A stretch of 64,000 nucleotides of DNA. Source: Lwoffella lincolnii (lineage in GTDB: Bacteria; Pseudomonadota; Gammaproteobacteria; Pseudomonadales; Moraxellaceae). Both the position numbers and the translations under genes were made by a program. Below the pieces are notes generated by a model, which was not told where the DNA came from, made no database searches, and saw only the letters and a list, made by a program, of their open reading frames with translations. Positions 1-8,480 of the stretch are shown piece after piece. The stretch covers positions 1-64,000 of the forward strand of contig NZ_MUYT01000008.1 in the NCBI RefSeq assembly GCF_002014765.1. The letters run 5' to 3'. The stretch's first letter is position 1. Every line of letters begins with the position of its first letter.

Positions 1-363
1 TTACCAGTTAAGTTACTGCGTACTCGCAATTTTGTCTTAACTTAACTGTTTTATGTAAGACGTTGAATATGGTGCAATGAGATAAATTCCACAGACTGAT
101 ACGGTGGGACTCACCGTCTTGTTAACTACCTAGACAGTCAACCTTTTTGTTGCGTTGTTTAAAATACTGAGACTGGCGTTAATGTCCCTGCCGTGCATTG
201 TGTTGCAACTTGGGCATTGCCAGTTTCTGATATTCAAAAGTAACTCACCCACTTTAAAACCACAGTTTGAGCAAGTTTTAGAACTGGAATAAGGCCTATC
301 TACTTCCTTAATGTCTTTATCTTTCTTAATACTTTTGTCCCATTGTTCTGCTTTATAAATCAT
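1..363 (-). mobile_element. IS200/IS605-family relic, 3' part
   Basis: On the minus strand a truncated tnpB (130-363) is followed by DNA with the hairpins expected at an IS605 right end. One hairpin pairs 101-106 with 112-117 (ACGGTG/CACCGT, 5-base loop). A second pairs 5-15 with 38-48 (CAGTTAAGTTA/TAACTTAACTG, 11 bp perfect). In this family the 3' end of tnpB and the right end normally give the omega (guide) RNA. No tnpA and no left end are visible; the 5' side is lost around position 364 and the other side runs to the window edge. Confidence 0.7.
130..363 (-). pseudogene. tnpB: TnpB C-terminal fragment (IS605 OrfB)
   Basis: This 77-residue reading frame is only the last fifth of a TnpB-type RNA-guided nuclease, normally about 350-450 aa. 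It keeps the end of the catalytic region (SSSKTCSNCGF), the four-cysteine zinc ribbon (CSNCG and CPSCN) and the downstream HGRDINAS motif that carries the last RuvC aspartate. Everything N-terminal of it, including the first two RuvC acidic residues and the guide-binding part, is missing. Upstream sequence (364-740) does not read as TnpB in any frame I could follow. It is therefore a dead remnant, although the fragment itself is still open and has an ATG. Confidence 0.8.
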
Positions 364-740
364 AGCGGTAATGTGTTGTTTTCAGTCTGCCTTGCGTATA
401 AGTCAGTGGTTTTATGACAATGGAGAATAAAGTGTGTCCAAGACAATTAATTGTATGCCTAGATTACTGCCGATATCTAATGGTTAGATAAACGAACTAC
501 ATGCTCACTTACTATGTAGATTATCATGCCAAATAAATAAATCAAGACCGCATTTATCATTACCGACGAAATGACAAAATAATCAAATAATCTGAAGATA
601 GAACCGCCACAGACCAGATGGATATATTATCTTTACCTTTGATGACAGTAAGATAGGGATTTTTTAATTGAATCATGATATCTGTGGATAAGCACATTGC
701 TTTTGGAGAAATTTACGTCAGTCCTATGATAAAAAACCCA
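364..740. other. gene-poor spacer next to IS605 relic
   Basis: About 380 bases of AT-rich sequence between the tnpB fragment and nqrM. I see no convincing reading frame, RNA gene or terminator. It may be the scarred flank of the lost part of the IS element. Confidence 0.4.
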
Positions 741-1028
741 TCATACCGCCTTGCCAAGTTCTTTTGCTTTTTGGCGTTGCTGACTTTGTTTGGTGGTTTG
801 CTCATTTTGGGTGTTGTTTAAAGCGTTGTTATCGTTGTTTAGGCTGTCGCATTTGTTGGGGTCATTGCCACAAAATTGACAATATTCATCACCCATCAAG
901 TTCGCCACACCACCGCAAGACCCTTTTAACGGTTGCTTTTTAACCATGTAGCCGATGCCCATGAACAAAAAAAACAACACAAACACGGCAAAGGTGATGG
1001 CAATAATGGGCAGTAGTTGACTGAGCAT
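741..1028 (-). CDS. nqrM: Na+-NQR maturation factor NqrM (DUF539)
   Basis: Small membrane protein (95 aa) needed for maturation of the Na+-translocating NADH:quinone reductase, thought to deliver the iron bound between NqrD and NqrE. One N-terminal membrane helix (about residues 5-28) is followed by the family signature GSCGG and a cysteine cluster (YCQFCGNDPNKCD). The family is usually about 70 aa; here a Gln/Asn-rich hydrophilic tail adds about 25 residues. The start ATG has an AGGA Shine-Dalgarno ten bases upstream. It lies downstream of nhaD and apbE on the same strand; ApbE flavinylates NqrB and NqrC, which supports the call. The nqrA-F genes are not in this window. Family assignment is from recognisable motifs. 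Confidence 0.85.
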   Translation of the reverse strand: MLSQLLPIIAITFAVFVLFFLFMGIGYMVKKQPLKGSCGGVANLMGDEYCQFCGNDPNKCDSLNNDNNALNNTQNEQTTKQSQQRQKAKELGKAV

Positions 1029-1090
1029 GATGATTCCTAAATAGTCTTAAATAAGATTATACGGCGTGTTGGCTTATCAACACACCCTGA

Positions 1091-1150
1091 CAAGTTTATG
1101 TTTCATGTCATTTATGTTTTATCATAACAGAAATGACATGGCAAACTTGA
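1091..1150. promoter_or_regulatory. two-tier inverted repeat between nhaD and nqrM
   Basis: A perfect 10-bp inverted repeat, CATGTCATTT (1104-1113) with AAATGACATG (1131-1140), sits inside a shorter outer one, CAAGTTT (1091-1097) with AAACTTG (1144-1150). There is no T-run on either side, so a classical terminator is unlikely. It could be an operator for nqrM or an mRNA-stability hairpin after nhaD. Confidence 0.45.
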
Positions 1151-1302
1151 CAAAAGCATGTTTTAATTTTGCAAAGAGCAGCAAAAATCCTGATGACAGG
1201 CACAGCTAGCAAAACACAGTTAAAACGTCTGTACTTGGGCGTGTTCGTCAATCATCATCGCACATCTTCACAAGATTCTTCATAAGCTTATTCACAAGCT
1301 GC

Positions 1303-2871
1303 TTACAACATCACATGAATGACCATATAAACCCCTGCCCCAGTCAGATAACCCAACAACGCCAGACCGCTGATGCGTTTTAGATACCATGTAAAGGGGA
1401 TTTTTTCCATACCCATGGCAGCAACCCCAGCCGCTGAGCCAATAATCAAACAGCTACCTCCAGTCCCTGCACAATATGCCAAAAAGTGCCAAAATGCCCC
1501 ATCTTGTACAAATTGACTTTGCCTTACCAATTCAGCACCTGTCAAGCCAGTCAAATCTGCCGTTGTCAATAAAGGATACATTTTCATTGCCCCTGCCACT
1601 AATGGCACATTGTCCACCAAAGATGACAACAGACCAATGAGTATGTTAATCACGTATAAATTACCAAAGTTTTGATCCAACCACGCCCCCATATGCCCCA
1701 AATGCCCTGATGTTGCAAGGCTAGACACCGCCAACAAAATACCCAAAAAGAATAAAATGCTTGCCATATCAACTCGAGACAATACCCCCACCACGGTAAC
1801 TCGTTTTTTCACTTCCCAAGAGTGATGGTGATGTTTAATTTCGGTAAAAATCCACAATATCCCCACACCAAATAAAATGCCCATATAAGGGGGTAAATGG
1901 GTGATGGTCTTAAACACAGGCACAAATGCCAATGCCGACAAACCCAATGCCAATACCGATTGACGCATGGCAGGGCTGATGGGGTTATTGGTTGATAACT
2001 GGGCTTGTGCGTTAATGGTGTCATCAGATTTATCGGCTGAATAAGATTGTGTGGCACGATCAGCTTGATGATGCAAATCAGCTTGATGATTAACAGCGGC
2101 TTGATGGTTAACAGTGGCTTGATGATTAACAGCCATTTGGCTCATGCCATCAGCAACAGCAGGACGACTGACCTGCTTGCCCCTGAGCATCATCGACAGC
2201 ACCGCCAAAGGAACAATGGCTGCAACAAGGCTGGGCAAAATCAAATCCATAATGATGCGATTGGCACTGATTTGATGCCCAATCCACAGCATGGTGGTGG
2301 TAACATCACCAATGGGCGACCATGCACCGCCTGCATTGGCACAAATCACCACTAAGCCCACATACCACCAACGCATCTGTTTGTCAGCCACCAGTTTACG
2401 TAATAGCGATACCATCACAATGGTGGTTGTCAAATTATCTAACAGTGCTGATAAAAAGAAAGTCAAACCGCCAATGGTCCAAAGTAGGCTAACAGCACTG
2501 GTGGTGGCAATGCGTCTGGTAATCACTTCAAAGCCATCATGAGCATCTATCAGCTCCACAATCACCATTGCCCCCATTAAGAAAAACAAAATCTCAGCAA
2601 TTTCTGACAAATGATGTCTTAACTCCACATTGAGCAAGGCACTGACATCAAGACCAGCACCGCCATGACCACCGTGAGCCATGTTGGTCATGGTAGCAAC
2701 ATCGCTAGCTACATCACCACCTGCCAGTAAAACATCTGCCCCCAACATCAATAGCGTCCATAATATGGCTGCGGTCAACAATGCTGATGCTGCCTTATCC
2801 ACATGAATGTTATGCTCTAACGCTATCGCCAGATAACCCAATATAAACACCACCACCATCATCACATACAT
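1303..2871 (-). CDS. nhaD: Na+/H+ antiporter NhaD
   Basis: Inner-membrane Na+(Li+)/H+ antiporter of the ArsB/NhaD ion-transporter superfamily (522 aa). The protein has about a dozen hydrophobic segments and NhaD-like stretches such as MVIVELIDAHDGFEVI after residue 100, LLDNLTTTIV and SSLVDNVPLVAGAM. The start ATG is preceded by AGGAG at ideal spacing. Two unusual features are a His/Gly-rich loop near residue 67 (MAHGGHGGAG) and a long hydrophilic loop (about residues 240-290) holding four copies of an Asn/His/Gln-containing six-residue unit encoded by an 18-bp tandem repeat. It lies 41 bases after apbE and upstream of nqrM, so these genes probably share a transcript concerned with sodium bioenergetics. 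Confidence 0.9.
   Translation of the reverse strand: MYVMMVVVFILGYLAIALEHNIHVDKAASALLTAAILWTLLMLGADVLLAGGDVASDVATMTNMAHGGHGGAGLDVSALLNVELRHHLSEIAEILFFLMGAMVIVELIDAHDGFEVITRRIATTSAVSLLWTIGGLTFFLSALLDNLTTTIVMVSLLRKLVADKQMRWWYVGLVVICANAGGAWSPIGDVTTTMLWIGHQISANRIIMDLILPSLVAAIVPLAVLSMMLRGKQVSRPAVADGMSQMAVNHQATVNHQAAVNHQADLHHQADRATQSYSADKSDDTINAQAQLSTNNPISPAMRQSVLALGLSALAFVPVFKTITHLPPYMGILFGVGILWIFTEIKHHHHSWEVKKRVTVVGVLSRVDMASILFFLGILLAVSSLATSGHLGHMGAWLDQNFGNLYVINILIGLLSSLVDNVPLVAGAMKMYPLLTTADLTGLTGAELVRQSQFVQDGAFWHFLAYCAGTGGSCLIIGSAAGVAAMGMEKIPFTWYLKRISGLALLGYLTGAGVYMVIHVML
2063..2134 (-). repeat. 18-bp tandem repeat in nhaD (4 units)
   Basis: Four consecutive 18-bp units at 2063, 2081, 2099 and 2117, the last three nearly identical (GCTTGATGATTAACAGCG type). 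Each encodes six residues around VNHQA, so copy-number change would keep the nhaD frame and only alter loop length. Confidence 0.85.
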
Positions 2872-2912
2872 GATTTTCTCCTACGTATCATCACCTTCTG
2901 ACTGTCCATCAA

Positions 2913-4064
2913 TCATCTGCTCACTTTGCCACCTGCTCTTAACGCTTGCATGACAGGGGTTTGGGTAATTTGCCAATCATCTGGCTGATGACTGTCAGCA
3001 TTGATGTCGCTGTCATTTTTAGGTATCACAAATAAGACTGCCAAGCCCTGCTCATTTGCCAGTTGCCACGCTTTATCATAAGGCATGGCGGTCAATGCCG
3101 TTGCCCAGCCATCTGCCAACGCCACCGATTTAGCCACCACCGTTACTGATGACGCACCGCCAACAATGGGTTTGCCTGTCGTTGGGTCAATGGTATGACT
3201 ATGACGCACATTATCATACACCACTGAATTGCGATAGTTACCTGACGTGGCAAGGTGCATGTTGCCTTGTTTTTGTTCATTAACTGGCTGTTTGATGGCA
3301 GCCAAAGTCTGTCGGTTGTTAACTGATGAGTGCAATATTGGCGCATCTATGCCAATCTGCCAACCCTGCCCTTGCTCGTTGATGCCTGACGTGGCAACTT
3401 CCCCACCTATCTCTACCATATAATTATCAATATGAAAATCAGTTGCCAACACATCAGCAATCACATCAACCCCATAACCTTTGGCAATGGCAGAAAAATC
3501 CAACGCCACACCATCTTGATTTTTGCTAAGCTGGTCTTGCTTTAGGGTGATACCATGAAAATTCAGCAAGCTTTTGGCAGTGGCAATGTCCGCATCGCTT
3601 GGGGGGTTTTGTAGTCTGTCAATTCGCCTACTTATGCCAAATCCCCATAACTCAACCAATGGCATGATTGTGGGGTCAAATGCTCCCTGCGAGTCTTGAT
3701 ACACCTGTTGGCTGTCAGTCAATACCTTGATGAAATCAGCATCAACAGTCATGGGAGTGTTGGCAGGCAGTCGGTTAAACTTGCTGATTAAGGAGTCTTG
3801 CTGATAAGTGGACATGCTGGCATTGACCTGCTCAAGGCGTTGGTCAACAGCTGTCTTAATGTCCACATCGGTGGCTTGGGCAGTTTTGGGTAATTGATAA
3901 CGAATGTGATAGCTTGTCCCCATGGTCTCGCCTTGAATATCGCCATATTGTGGCGGCTGGCGACAAGCGGTCATGACTGCTGTCATCAGCCCAATGCCCA
4001 CAAAGGATACGCAAGCCCAGCGGGTTGTGATGTTCTTATGAAACGTTTTGGGCATTTTAGGCAT
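2913..4064 (-). CDS. apbE: FAD:protein FMN transferase ApbE (lipoprotein)
   Basis: Periplasmic flavin transferase that attaches FMN through a phosphoester to Thr of target proteins such as NqrB, NqrC and RnfG. The N-terminus is a lipoprotein signal ending in the lipobox MTAC (Cys near residue 34). The mature part has the ApbE signatures: MGTSYHI near the start, DFSAIAKGYGVD, a GGE motif, HTIDPTTGKPI (metal and flavin binding) and VALADGWATALTAM. At 383 aa it is about normal length for the family with a lipoprotein leader. It is first in the apbE-nhaD-nqrM group. A second ATG three codons in (4055) is an alternative start. Confidence 0.92.
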   Translation of the reverse strand: MPKMPKTFHKNITTRWACVSFVGIGLMTAVMTACRQPPQYGDIQGETMGTSYHIRYQLPKTAQATDVDIKTAVDQRLEQVNASMSTYQQDSLISKFNRLPANTPMTVDADFIKVLTDSQQVYQDSQGAFDPTIMPLVELWGFGISRRIDRLQNPPSDADIATAKSLLNFHGITLKQDQLSKNQDGVALDFSAIAKGYGVDVIADVLATDFHIDNYMVEIGGEVATSGINEQGQGWQIGIDAPILHSSVNNRQTLAAIKQPVNEQKQGNMHLATSGNYRNSVVYDNVRHSHTIDPTTGKPIVGGASSVTVVAKSVALADGWATALTAMPYDKAWQLANEQGLAVLFVIPKNDSDINADSHQPDDWQITQTPVMQALRAGGKVSR

Positions 4065-4483
4065 TATCCAACTTGATTTTTTTTATCTTAATGTGGGTCA
4101 AGCCTTGCATTTGGGTCAAGCCTTGCCACTTTAACGACAAACAGGGTAATGGCAAACATGGTAACAACAAGAATTTTCTCCTTAAAACAATGGATTGATG
4201 ACACAGGATTGACGGACTTGCTGGTAAAGTCATTCTTGCTGATAAAATAATTAAAAAAATGCTTGCGAAGTATATCACAATACTGTTACATTTTTGTGAT
4301 ATGTCAGCATTCATTGACATTTTGTAACTGAATGATTTTTGACGTCTTCTGTGATAAAAAAGGCTGATAACGAGTCATCGTTAAAACATCGCAATGTTTA
4401 AACATCGCAACGTTAAACCTTAGCATTTACTTTGTCTGCTCTGCTTTGTCATGGACTGACCATTTTTAACTCAAGGAATTTAT
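4065..4483. other. divergent promoter region apbE / oppA
   Basis: About 420 bases between divergent genes. I see an 18-bp direct duplication (TGGGTCAAGCCTTGC at 4094 and 4112), a 16-bp-period duplication (AAACATCGCAAYGTT at 4384 and 4400) just upstream of oppA, and a possible minus-strand -10 (TATACT, 4274-4269, preceded by TGTGA) for apbE. The short frames here look like chance. Confidence 0.5.
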
Positions 4484-6166
4484 ATGAGCCGCCTTTCTTC
4501 TTTGATGCACTTAGCCTTACCCACAGCGGTTGCTTCTGCTCTTTTATTAACCGCTTGTGGTAACAGCCCCACAAACACCACCGACACACAAGGCAATGCC
4601 ACTTCAGACACCAGCAATATTGACCCCAATGTTTTGGCAGACACCCAAGCCATCACCATCAATAACGGTGCAGAAGTTGAGTCACTTGACCCACATAAAA
4701 TCTCAGGTGTTCCAGAAACCAATCTGATACGTCAAATGCTGGTTGGTCTGACCACCACCGACCCAGATGGCAAAACCATACCTGGCATGGCAAGTGAATG
4801 GAGCAGTGAGGATAACAAGGTATGGACATTTAAGTTGCGAGATGCCAAGTGGTCAAATGGCGATGCTGTTACCGCCAATGACTTTGTTTATAGCTTTCGC
4901 CGTGTGGTTGACCCAGCAACCGCATCACCTTATGCCAGTTATCTGGCAGATGTTAAAGTCATCAATGCCCAAGACATCATCGATGGTAAAGCCAAAATCG
5001 ACAGTTTGGGGGTAACAGCCATTGATGATAAGACACTACAGATTAGCTTATCTGAGCCTGTGCCATATCTTCCTGACGCCCTATTTCACTCTTCTGTTGC
5101 ACCAGTGCACCAAAAAACAGTAGAAACATTTGATACCAAATGGACAGACCCTAATAATATTGTGGTTAATGGAGCATATAAACTCAAAGAGTGGAAGGTG
5201 AATGACAAGGTTGTGCTAGAGCGTAACCCCAATTATTACGATAATGATAACACCAAAATTGACACCGCAACCTTTTTGCCAATCCCTGAAGCCACCACAG
5301 ACGTGGCTCGCTATAAGGCAGGGGAAATTGACATGACTGAAAAGTCATTACCACCTGAGCAATTTAATCAGCTCAAAGCCGAATTTGGCAGTCAGGTGCA
5401 TATCTCGCCATCTTTATGCACGTACTACTATGAGTTCAATACGGTTAAGCCACCATTTAATGACGTGCGTGTCCGCCGTGCCTTGGCATTGGCACTTGAC
5501 CGTAATACCATCACGGATAAAGTGTTGGCTCAAGGTCAAACGCCTGCTTATCAATTTACCCCACCTGCCACCAACGGCAATGTGAAGTTTTCACCTGATT
5601 GGGAGACGTGGGATAAAGACAAACGTGTGCAAGAAGCCAAAAAACTATTGGCAGAAGCTGGCTACAGTGATGGCAACCCTTTGACGTTTGAACTGCTATA
5701 TAATACCAGTGAAAACCACAAAAAAATTGCTGTGGCGGCGGCATCACTTTGGAAAGAAGCTTTAGGCTCGGTGGATGTAACCTTAACCAACCAAGAATGG
5801 AAAACTTATCTTGATGCTCGCCGTGAAGGCAATTATCAAGTTGCCCGTGCTGGTTGGTGCGGTGATTATAACGAAGCATCAACTTTCTTAAACATTTTAA
5901 AATCTGGCAATACCAATAACCACGGTAAATACAGTAGCCAAACCTTTGATAACATCATGACAAAAACCTTGGCATCAGGTGTGAATGATGCTGACCGCAC
6001 CCAACTGTATAACCAAGCAGAAGCTCAGCTAGATACTGACATGCCATTGCTACAAGTCTATCACTACATCAATCCACGTATGATTAAGCCGTATGTGATT
6101 GGCTTTACAGGCAATGATGCCCTAGACAACTGGCAAATCAAAGACATGTCAATCGCCAAGCATTAA
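4484..6166 (+). CDS. oppA: oligopeptide-binding lipoprotein OppA
   Basis: Substrate-binding component of the Opp oligopeptide ABC importer (560 aa, SBP family 5). A short lipoprotein signal ends at LLLTACGNS (lipobox Cys at about residue 25), so the protein is anchored to the membrane facing the periplasm. The body shows family 5 features: LDPHKISG, SLSEPVPYLP, NGAYKLKEW, VRRALALALDR and the C-terminal LLQVYHYINP. Start ATG has AAGGA at good spacing. It is the first of five plus-strand genes, followed by a hairpin at 6233-6259 that likely lowers expression of the permease genes relative to this one. Close homologues bind peptides of two to five residues; the specificity here is inferred. Confidence 0.93.
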   Translation: MSRLSSLMHLALPTAVASALLLTACGNSPTNTTDTQGNATSDTSNIDPNVLADTQAITINNGAEVESLDPHKISGVPETNLIRQMLVGLTTTDPDGKTIPGMASEWSSEDNKVWTFKLRDAKWSNGDAVTANDFVYSFRRVVDPATASPYASYLADVKVINAQDIIDGKAKIDSLGVTAIDDKTLQISLSEPVPYLPDALFHSSVAPVHQKTVETFDTKWTDPNNIVVNGAYKLKEWKVNDKVVLERNPNYYDNDNTKIDTATFLPIPEATTDVARYKAGEIDMTEKSLPPEQFNQLKAEFGSQVHISPSLCTYYYEFNTVKPPFNDVRVRRALALALDRNTITDKVLAQGQTPAYQFTPPATNGNVKFSPDWETWDKDKRVQEAKKLLAEAGYSDGNPLTFELLYNTSENHKKIAVAAASLWKEALGSVDVTLTNQEWKTYLDARREGNYQVARAGWCGDYNEASTFLNILKSGNTNNHGKYSSQTFDNIMTKTLASGVNDADRTQLYNQAEAQLDTDMPLLQVYHYINPRMIKPYVIGFTGNDALDNWQIKDMSIAKH

Positions 6167-6232
6167 TGGCTTTGGTTGGCATGGCTTAAATTGGCATGAC
6201 CTTAATCAGCTTTTAGTCAATCAACCGTCAGT

Positions 6233-6259
6233 AACCGCAACCACAATGGATTTGCGGTT
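6233..6259 (+). terminator. hairpin after oppA (probable attenuator)
   Basis: AACCGCAA (6233-6240) pairs with TTGCGGTT (6252-6259) across an 11-base loop and is followed by T-rich sequence. An alternative stem pairs CAGTAA and GCAACC upstream with GGTTGC and TTACTG downstream. A partial terminator here fits the usual excess of binding protein over permease. No strong U-tract directly follows, so termination is probably incomplete. Confidence 0.5.
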
Positions 6260-6427
6260 GCTTGGTTGCTTTACTGATGGTTTTTATTGGTGGTTTTTAA
6301 GCCATTTAGCCACTTTTTTGCTCTTTTGATTTGCTCTTTTGATTTTCTTCTCCTTTAATTTTTTTGCTCTTTTTTTAATGTTAATCAGCATTTGTCAGCC
6401 ATCACAAGCCACGCCACGAGACACATC

Positions 6428-7348
6428 ATGTTAAAACTTATTTTTCGCCGTCTGCTTGAAGCCATACCCACCTTGTTTGTGTTGATTACCGTGTCGTTTT
6501 TTATGATGCGTCTGGCTCCTGGCAGTCCATTTAGCTCTGAGCGTGCCTTACCACCAGAAGTGCTTGCCAATATTGAAGCCAAATATCATTTAAATGACCC
6601 ACTGTGGCTACAGTATCTTAATTATCTTAAGCAGTTGATGATGGGAGATTTTGGCCCTTCATTTAAATACAAAGATTACACGGTCAATGAACTGTTGGCT
6701 CAGGCGCTGCCTGTGTCAGTGGAGATTGGTTTGTATGCGTTTATCATTGCGGTGGTGCTTGGGGTAATTTTGGGGGTGATGGCGGCTTTAAAACAAAATT
6801 CATGGCTGGATTATGTGCTGATGACTTTGGCAATGACAGGGGTGGTTGTGCCAAGTTTTGTCAAAGCACCATTGCTTGTGCTGTTATTTGCCATCACGCT
6901 AAAATGGTTGCCTGCTGGGGGTTGGAATGATGGTGCGCTGCATAATTTGATTTTACCTGTTACTGCGTTGTCATTGGCATACATTGCCAGCATTGCTCGC
7001 ATCATGCGTGGGTCTATGATTGAAGTGTTAAACAGTCCGTTTATCCGTACCGCCAAAGCCAAGGGGTTACCAACCAGTCATATCATCAAAAAACACGCCT
7101 TAAAACCTGCGTTATTGCCTGTCATTTCTTATTTGGGCCCTGCATTTGTGGGCATCATCACAGGCTCTATTGTCATTGAAACCATTTTTGGCTTACCTGG
7201 AATTGGACAGTTGTTTGTCAATGGGGCATTAAACCGTGATTATGGCATGGTGCTAAGCTTAACCATTTTGGTTGGGGTATTAACCATCACATTTAATGCC
7301 ATTGTGGACATCTTATATGCCGTCATTGACCCAAAAATCAAATACTGA
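6428..7348 (+). CDS. oppB: oligopeptide ABC permease OppB
   Basis: Inner-membrane permease subunit (306 aa, the same length as E. coli OppB). I chose ATG 6428 rather than the upstream ATG at 6392 because from here the protein begins MLKLIFRRLLEAIPTL, matching the conserved OppB N-terminus. Six membrane helices are predictable, and the EAA-type loop that contacts the ATPases is seen around RTAKAKGLPTSHIIKKHALK. The C-terminus YAVIDPKIKY is the conserved family end. It pairs with OppC to form the channel and lies 261 bases after oppA, beyond the intergenic hairpin. Confidence 0.93.
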   Translation: MLKLIFRRLLEAIPTLFVLITVSFFMMRLAPGSPFSSERALPPEVLANIEAKYHLNDPLWLQYLNYLKQLMMGDFGPSFKYKDYTVNELLAQALPVSVEIGLYAFIIAVVLGVILGVMAALKQNSWLDYVLMTLAMTGVVVPSFVKAPLLVLLFAITLKWLPAGGWNDGALHNLILPVTALSLAYIASIARIMRGSMIEVLNSPFIRTAKAKGLPTSHIIKKHALKPALLPVISYLGPAFVGIITGSIVIETIFGLPGIGQLFVNGALNRDYGMVLSLTILVGVLTITFNAIVDILYAVIDPKIKY

Positions 7349-7453
7349 ACTTTGCTAACTTTTTGTGGATAAACCAACCTTTTGACAATCTGACCTTTTG
7401 TTAAATCAACTTGTTAAATCAACAGCCACCAGCCAATAGGACAAGCACTGACC

Positions 7454-8350
7454 ATGAGCCAAGCCATCACGTCTACTCAACCAATCTTAAAAAAAGAGAT
7501 AAAAAGTCGCAGTCTGTGGCAAGATGCTTGGCGACGCTTTTATCGCAATAAAGCGGCTGTTGCCAGTATGGTGATTTTGTTATTGGTGGGTTTGTTTGTG
7601 GTGATTGTGCCAATGCTTGCCCCATTTGGCTATGCTGAAACTGATTGGAGTCATATGCAATCTGCTCCGTCCATGACAACTCAGCATTATTTTGGTACAG
7701 ATGCCTTAGGACGTGATTTGTTGGTAAGAACCGCCATTGGTGGACGTATTTCTTTGATGGTAGGCATCGCTGGGGCGTTGGTGGCGGTGCTGTTTGGTAC
7801 TGTGTATGGGGCGGTATCTGGCTATTTGGGTGGTAAAGTGGATATGGTGCTGATGCGGGTATTGGAGATTTTAAATGCCTTTCCCTTTATGTTTTTTGTG
7901 ATTTTGTTGGTTACCATGTTTGGGCGTAATTTGATTTTAATCTTTGTCGCCATTGGTTTGGTGTCGTGGTTAGATGTGGCTCGTATCGTGCGTGGGCAGA
8001 CTTTGGGGCTAAAACGTAAAGAGTTCATTGAAGCGGCCCATGTCGGTGGTGTGTCGAACTGGCAGATTGTCATGCGACACATCATTCCCAATGTGCTGGG
8101 GGTGGTGGTTGTCTATGCGTCTTTACTCGTGCCGTCGATGATTTTATTTGAGTCATTTTTAAGTTTTTTGGGGCTTGGGGTGCAAGAGCCAATGACCAGT
8201 TGGGGTGCATTACTACAAGATGGTTCAAAGACCATGGAAGTTGCTCCTTGGATGATCATCATTCCGTCATTGTTTTTGGTCATCACTTTATTTTGCTTTA
8301 ATTTTTTGGGCGATGGTCTTAGAGATGCTCTAGATCCCAAAGACCGCTGA
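7454..8350 (+). CDS. oppC: oligopeptide ABC permease OppC
   Basis: Second permease subunit of the Opp importer (298 aa; E. coli 302). After a hydrophilic N-terminal segment with SLWQDAWRRFYRNKAAVAS, which is the OppC_N domain, there is a first membrane helix, the typical TDALGRDLLVR motif in the periplasmic part, and further helices carrying the EAA loop (EAAHVGGVSNWQIVMRH). It ends GLRDALDPKDR, as usual for this family. An AGGA element lies upstream of the ATG. The gap after it carries a 15-bp tandem repeat array. Confidence 0.93.
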   Translation: MSQAITSTQPILKKEIKSRSLWQDAWRRFYRNKAAVASMVILLLVGLFVVIVPMLAPFGYAETDWSHMQSAPSMTTQHYFGTDALGRDLLVRTAIGGRISLMVGIAGALVAVLFGTVYGAVSGYLGGKVDMVLMRVLEILNAFPFMFFVILLVTMFGRNLILIFVAIGLVSWLDVARIVRGQTLGLKRKEFIEAAHVGGVSNWQIVMRHIIPNVLGVVVVYASLLVPSMILFESFLSFLGLGVQEPMTSWGALLQDGSKTMEVAPWMIIIPSLFLVITLFCFNFLGDGLRDALDPKDR

Positions 8351-8400
8351 TCAAACCATTTAAAAATCAACATCAAGATTAACGCATGACTGACACATCA

Positions 8401-8460
8401 TTAGCCACCACATTGTTAATCACCACATTGTTAACCACCATATTGTTAATCACCACGTTG
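8401..8460 (+). repeat. 15-bp tandem repeat, 4 units, between oppC and oppD
   Basis: Four consecutive 15-bp units (8401, 8416, 8431, 8446) of the form TTARYCACCAYRTTG. They fill the spacer between oppC and the oppD ribosome-binding site. Copy number could change the oppC-oppD spacing without touching either protein. Confidence 0.85.
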
Positions 8461-8480
8461 ACACCGATTAGGACATCATC

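Noticed and set aside
4057..4320. 87-codon minus-strand frame upstream of apbE
   Set aside because: It is made of the 18-bp duplication and AT-rich promoter sequence; it overlaps the apbE start and has no domain.
8401..8460. Possible CRISPR-like array between oppC and oppD
   Set aside because: The 15-bp units are contiguous with no spacers and no cas genes are near; it is a simple tandem repeat.
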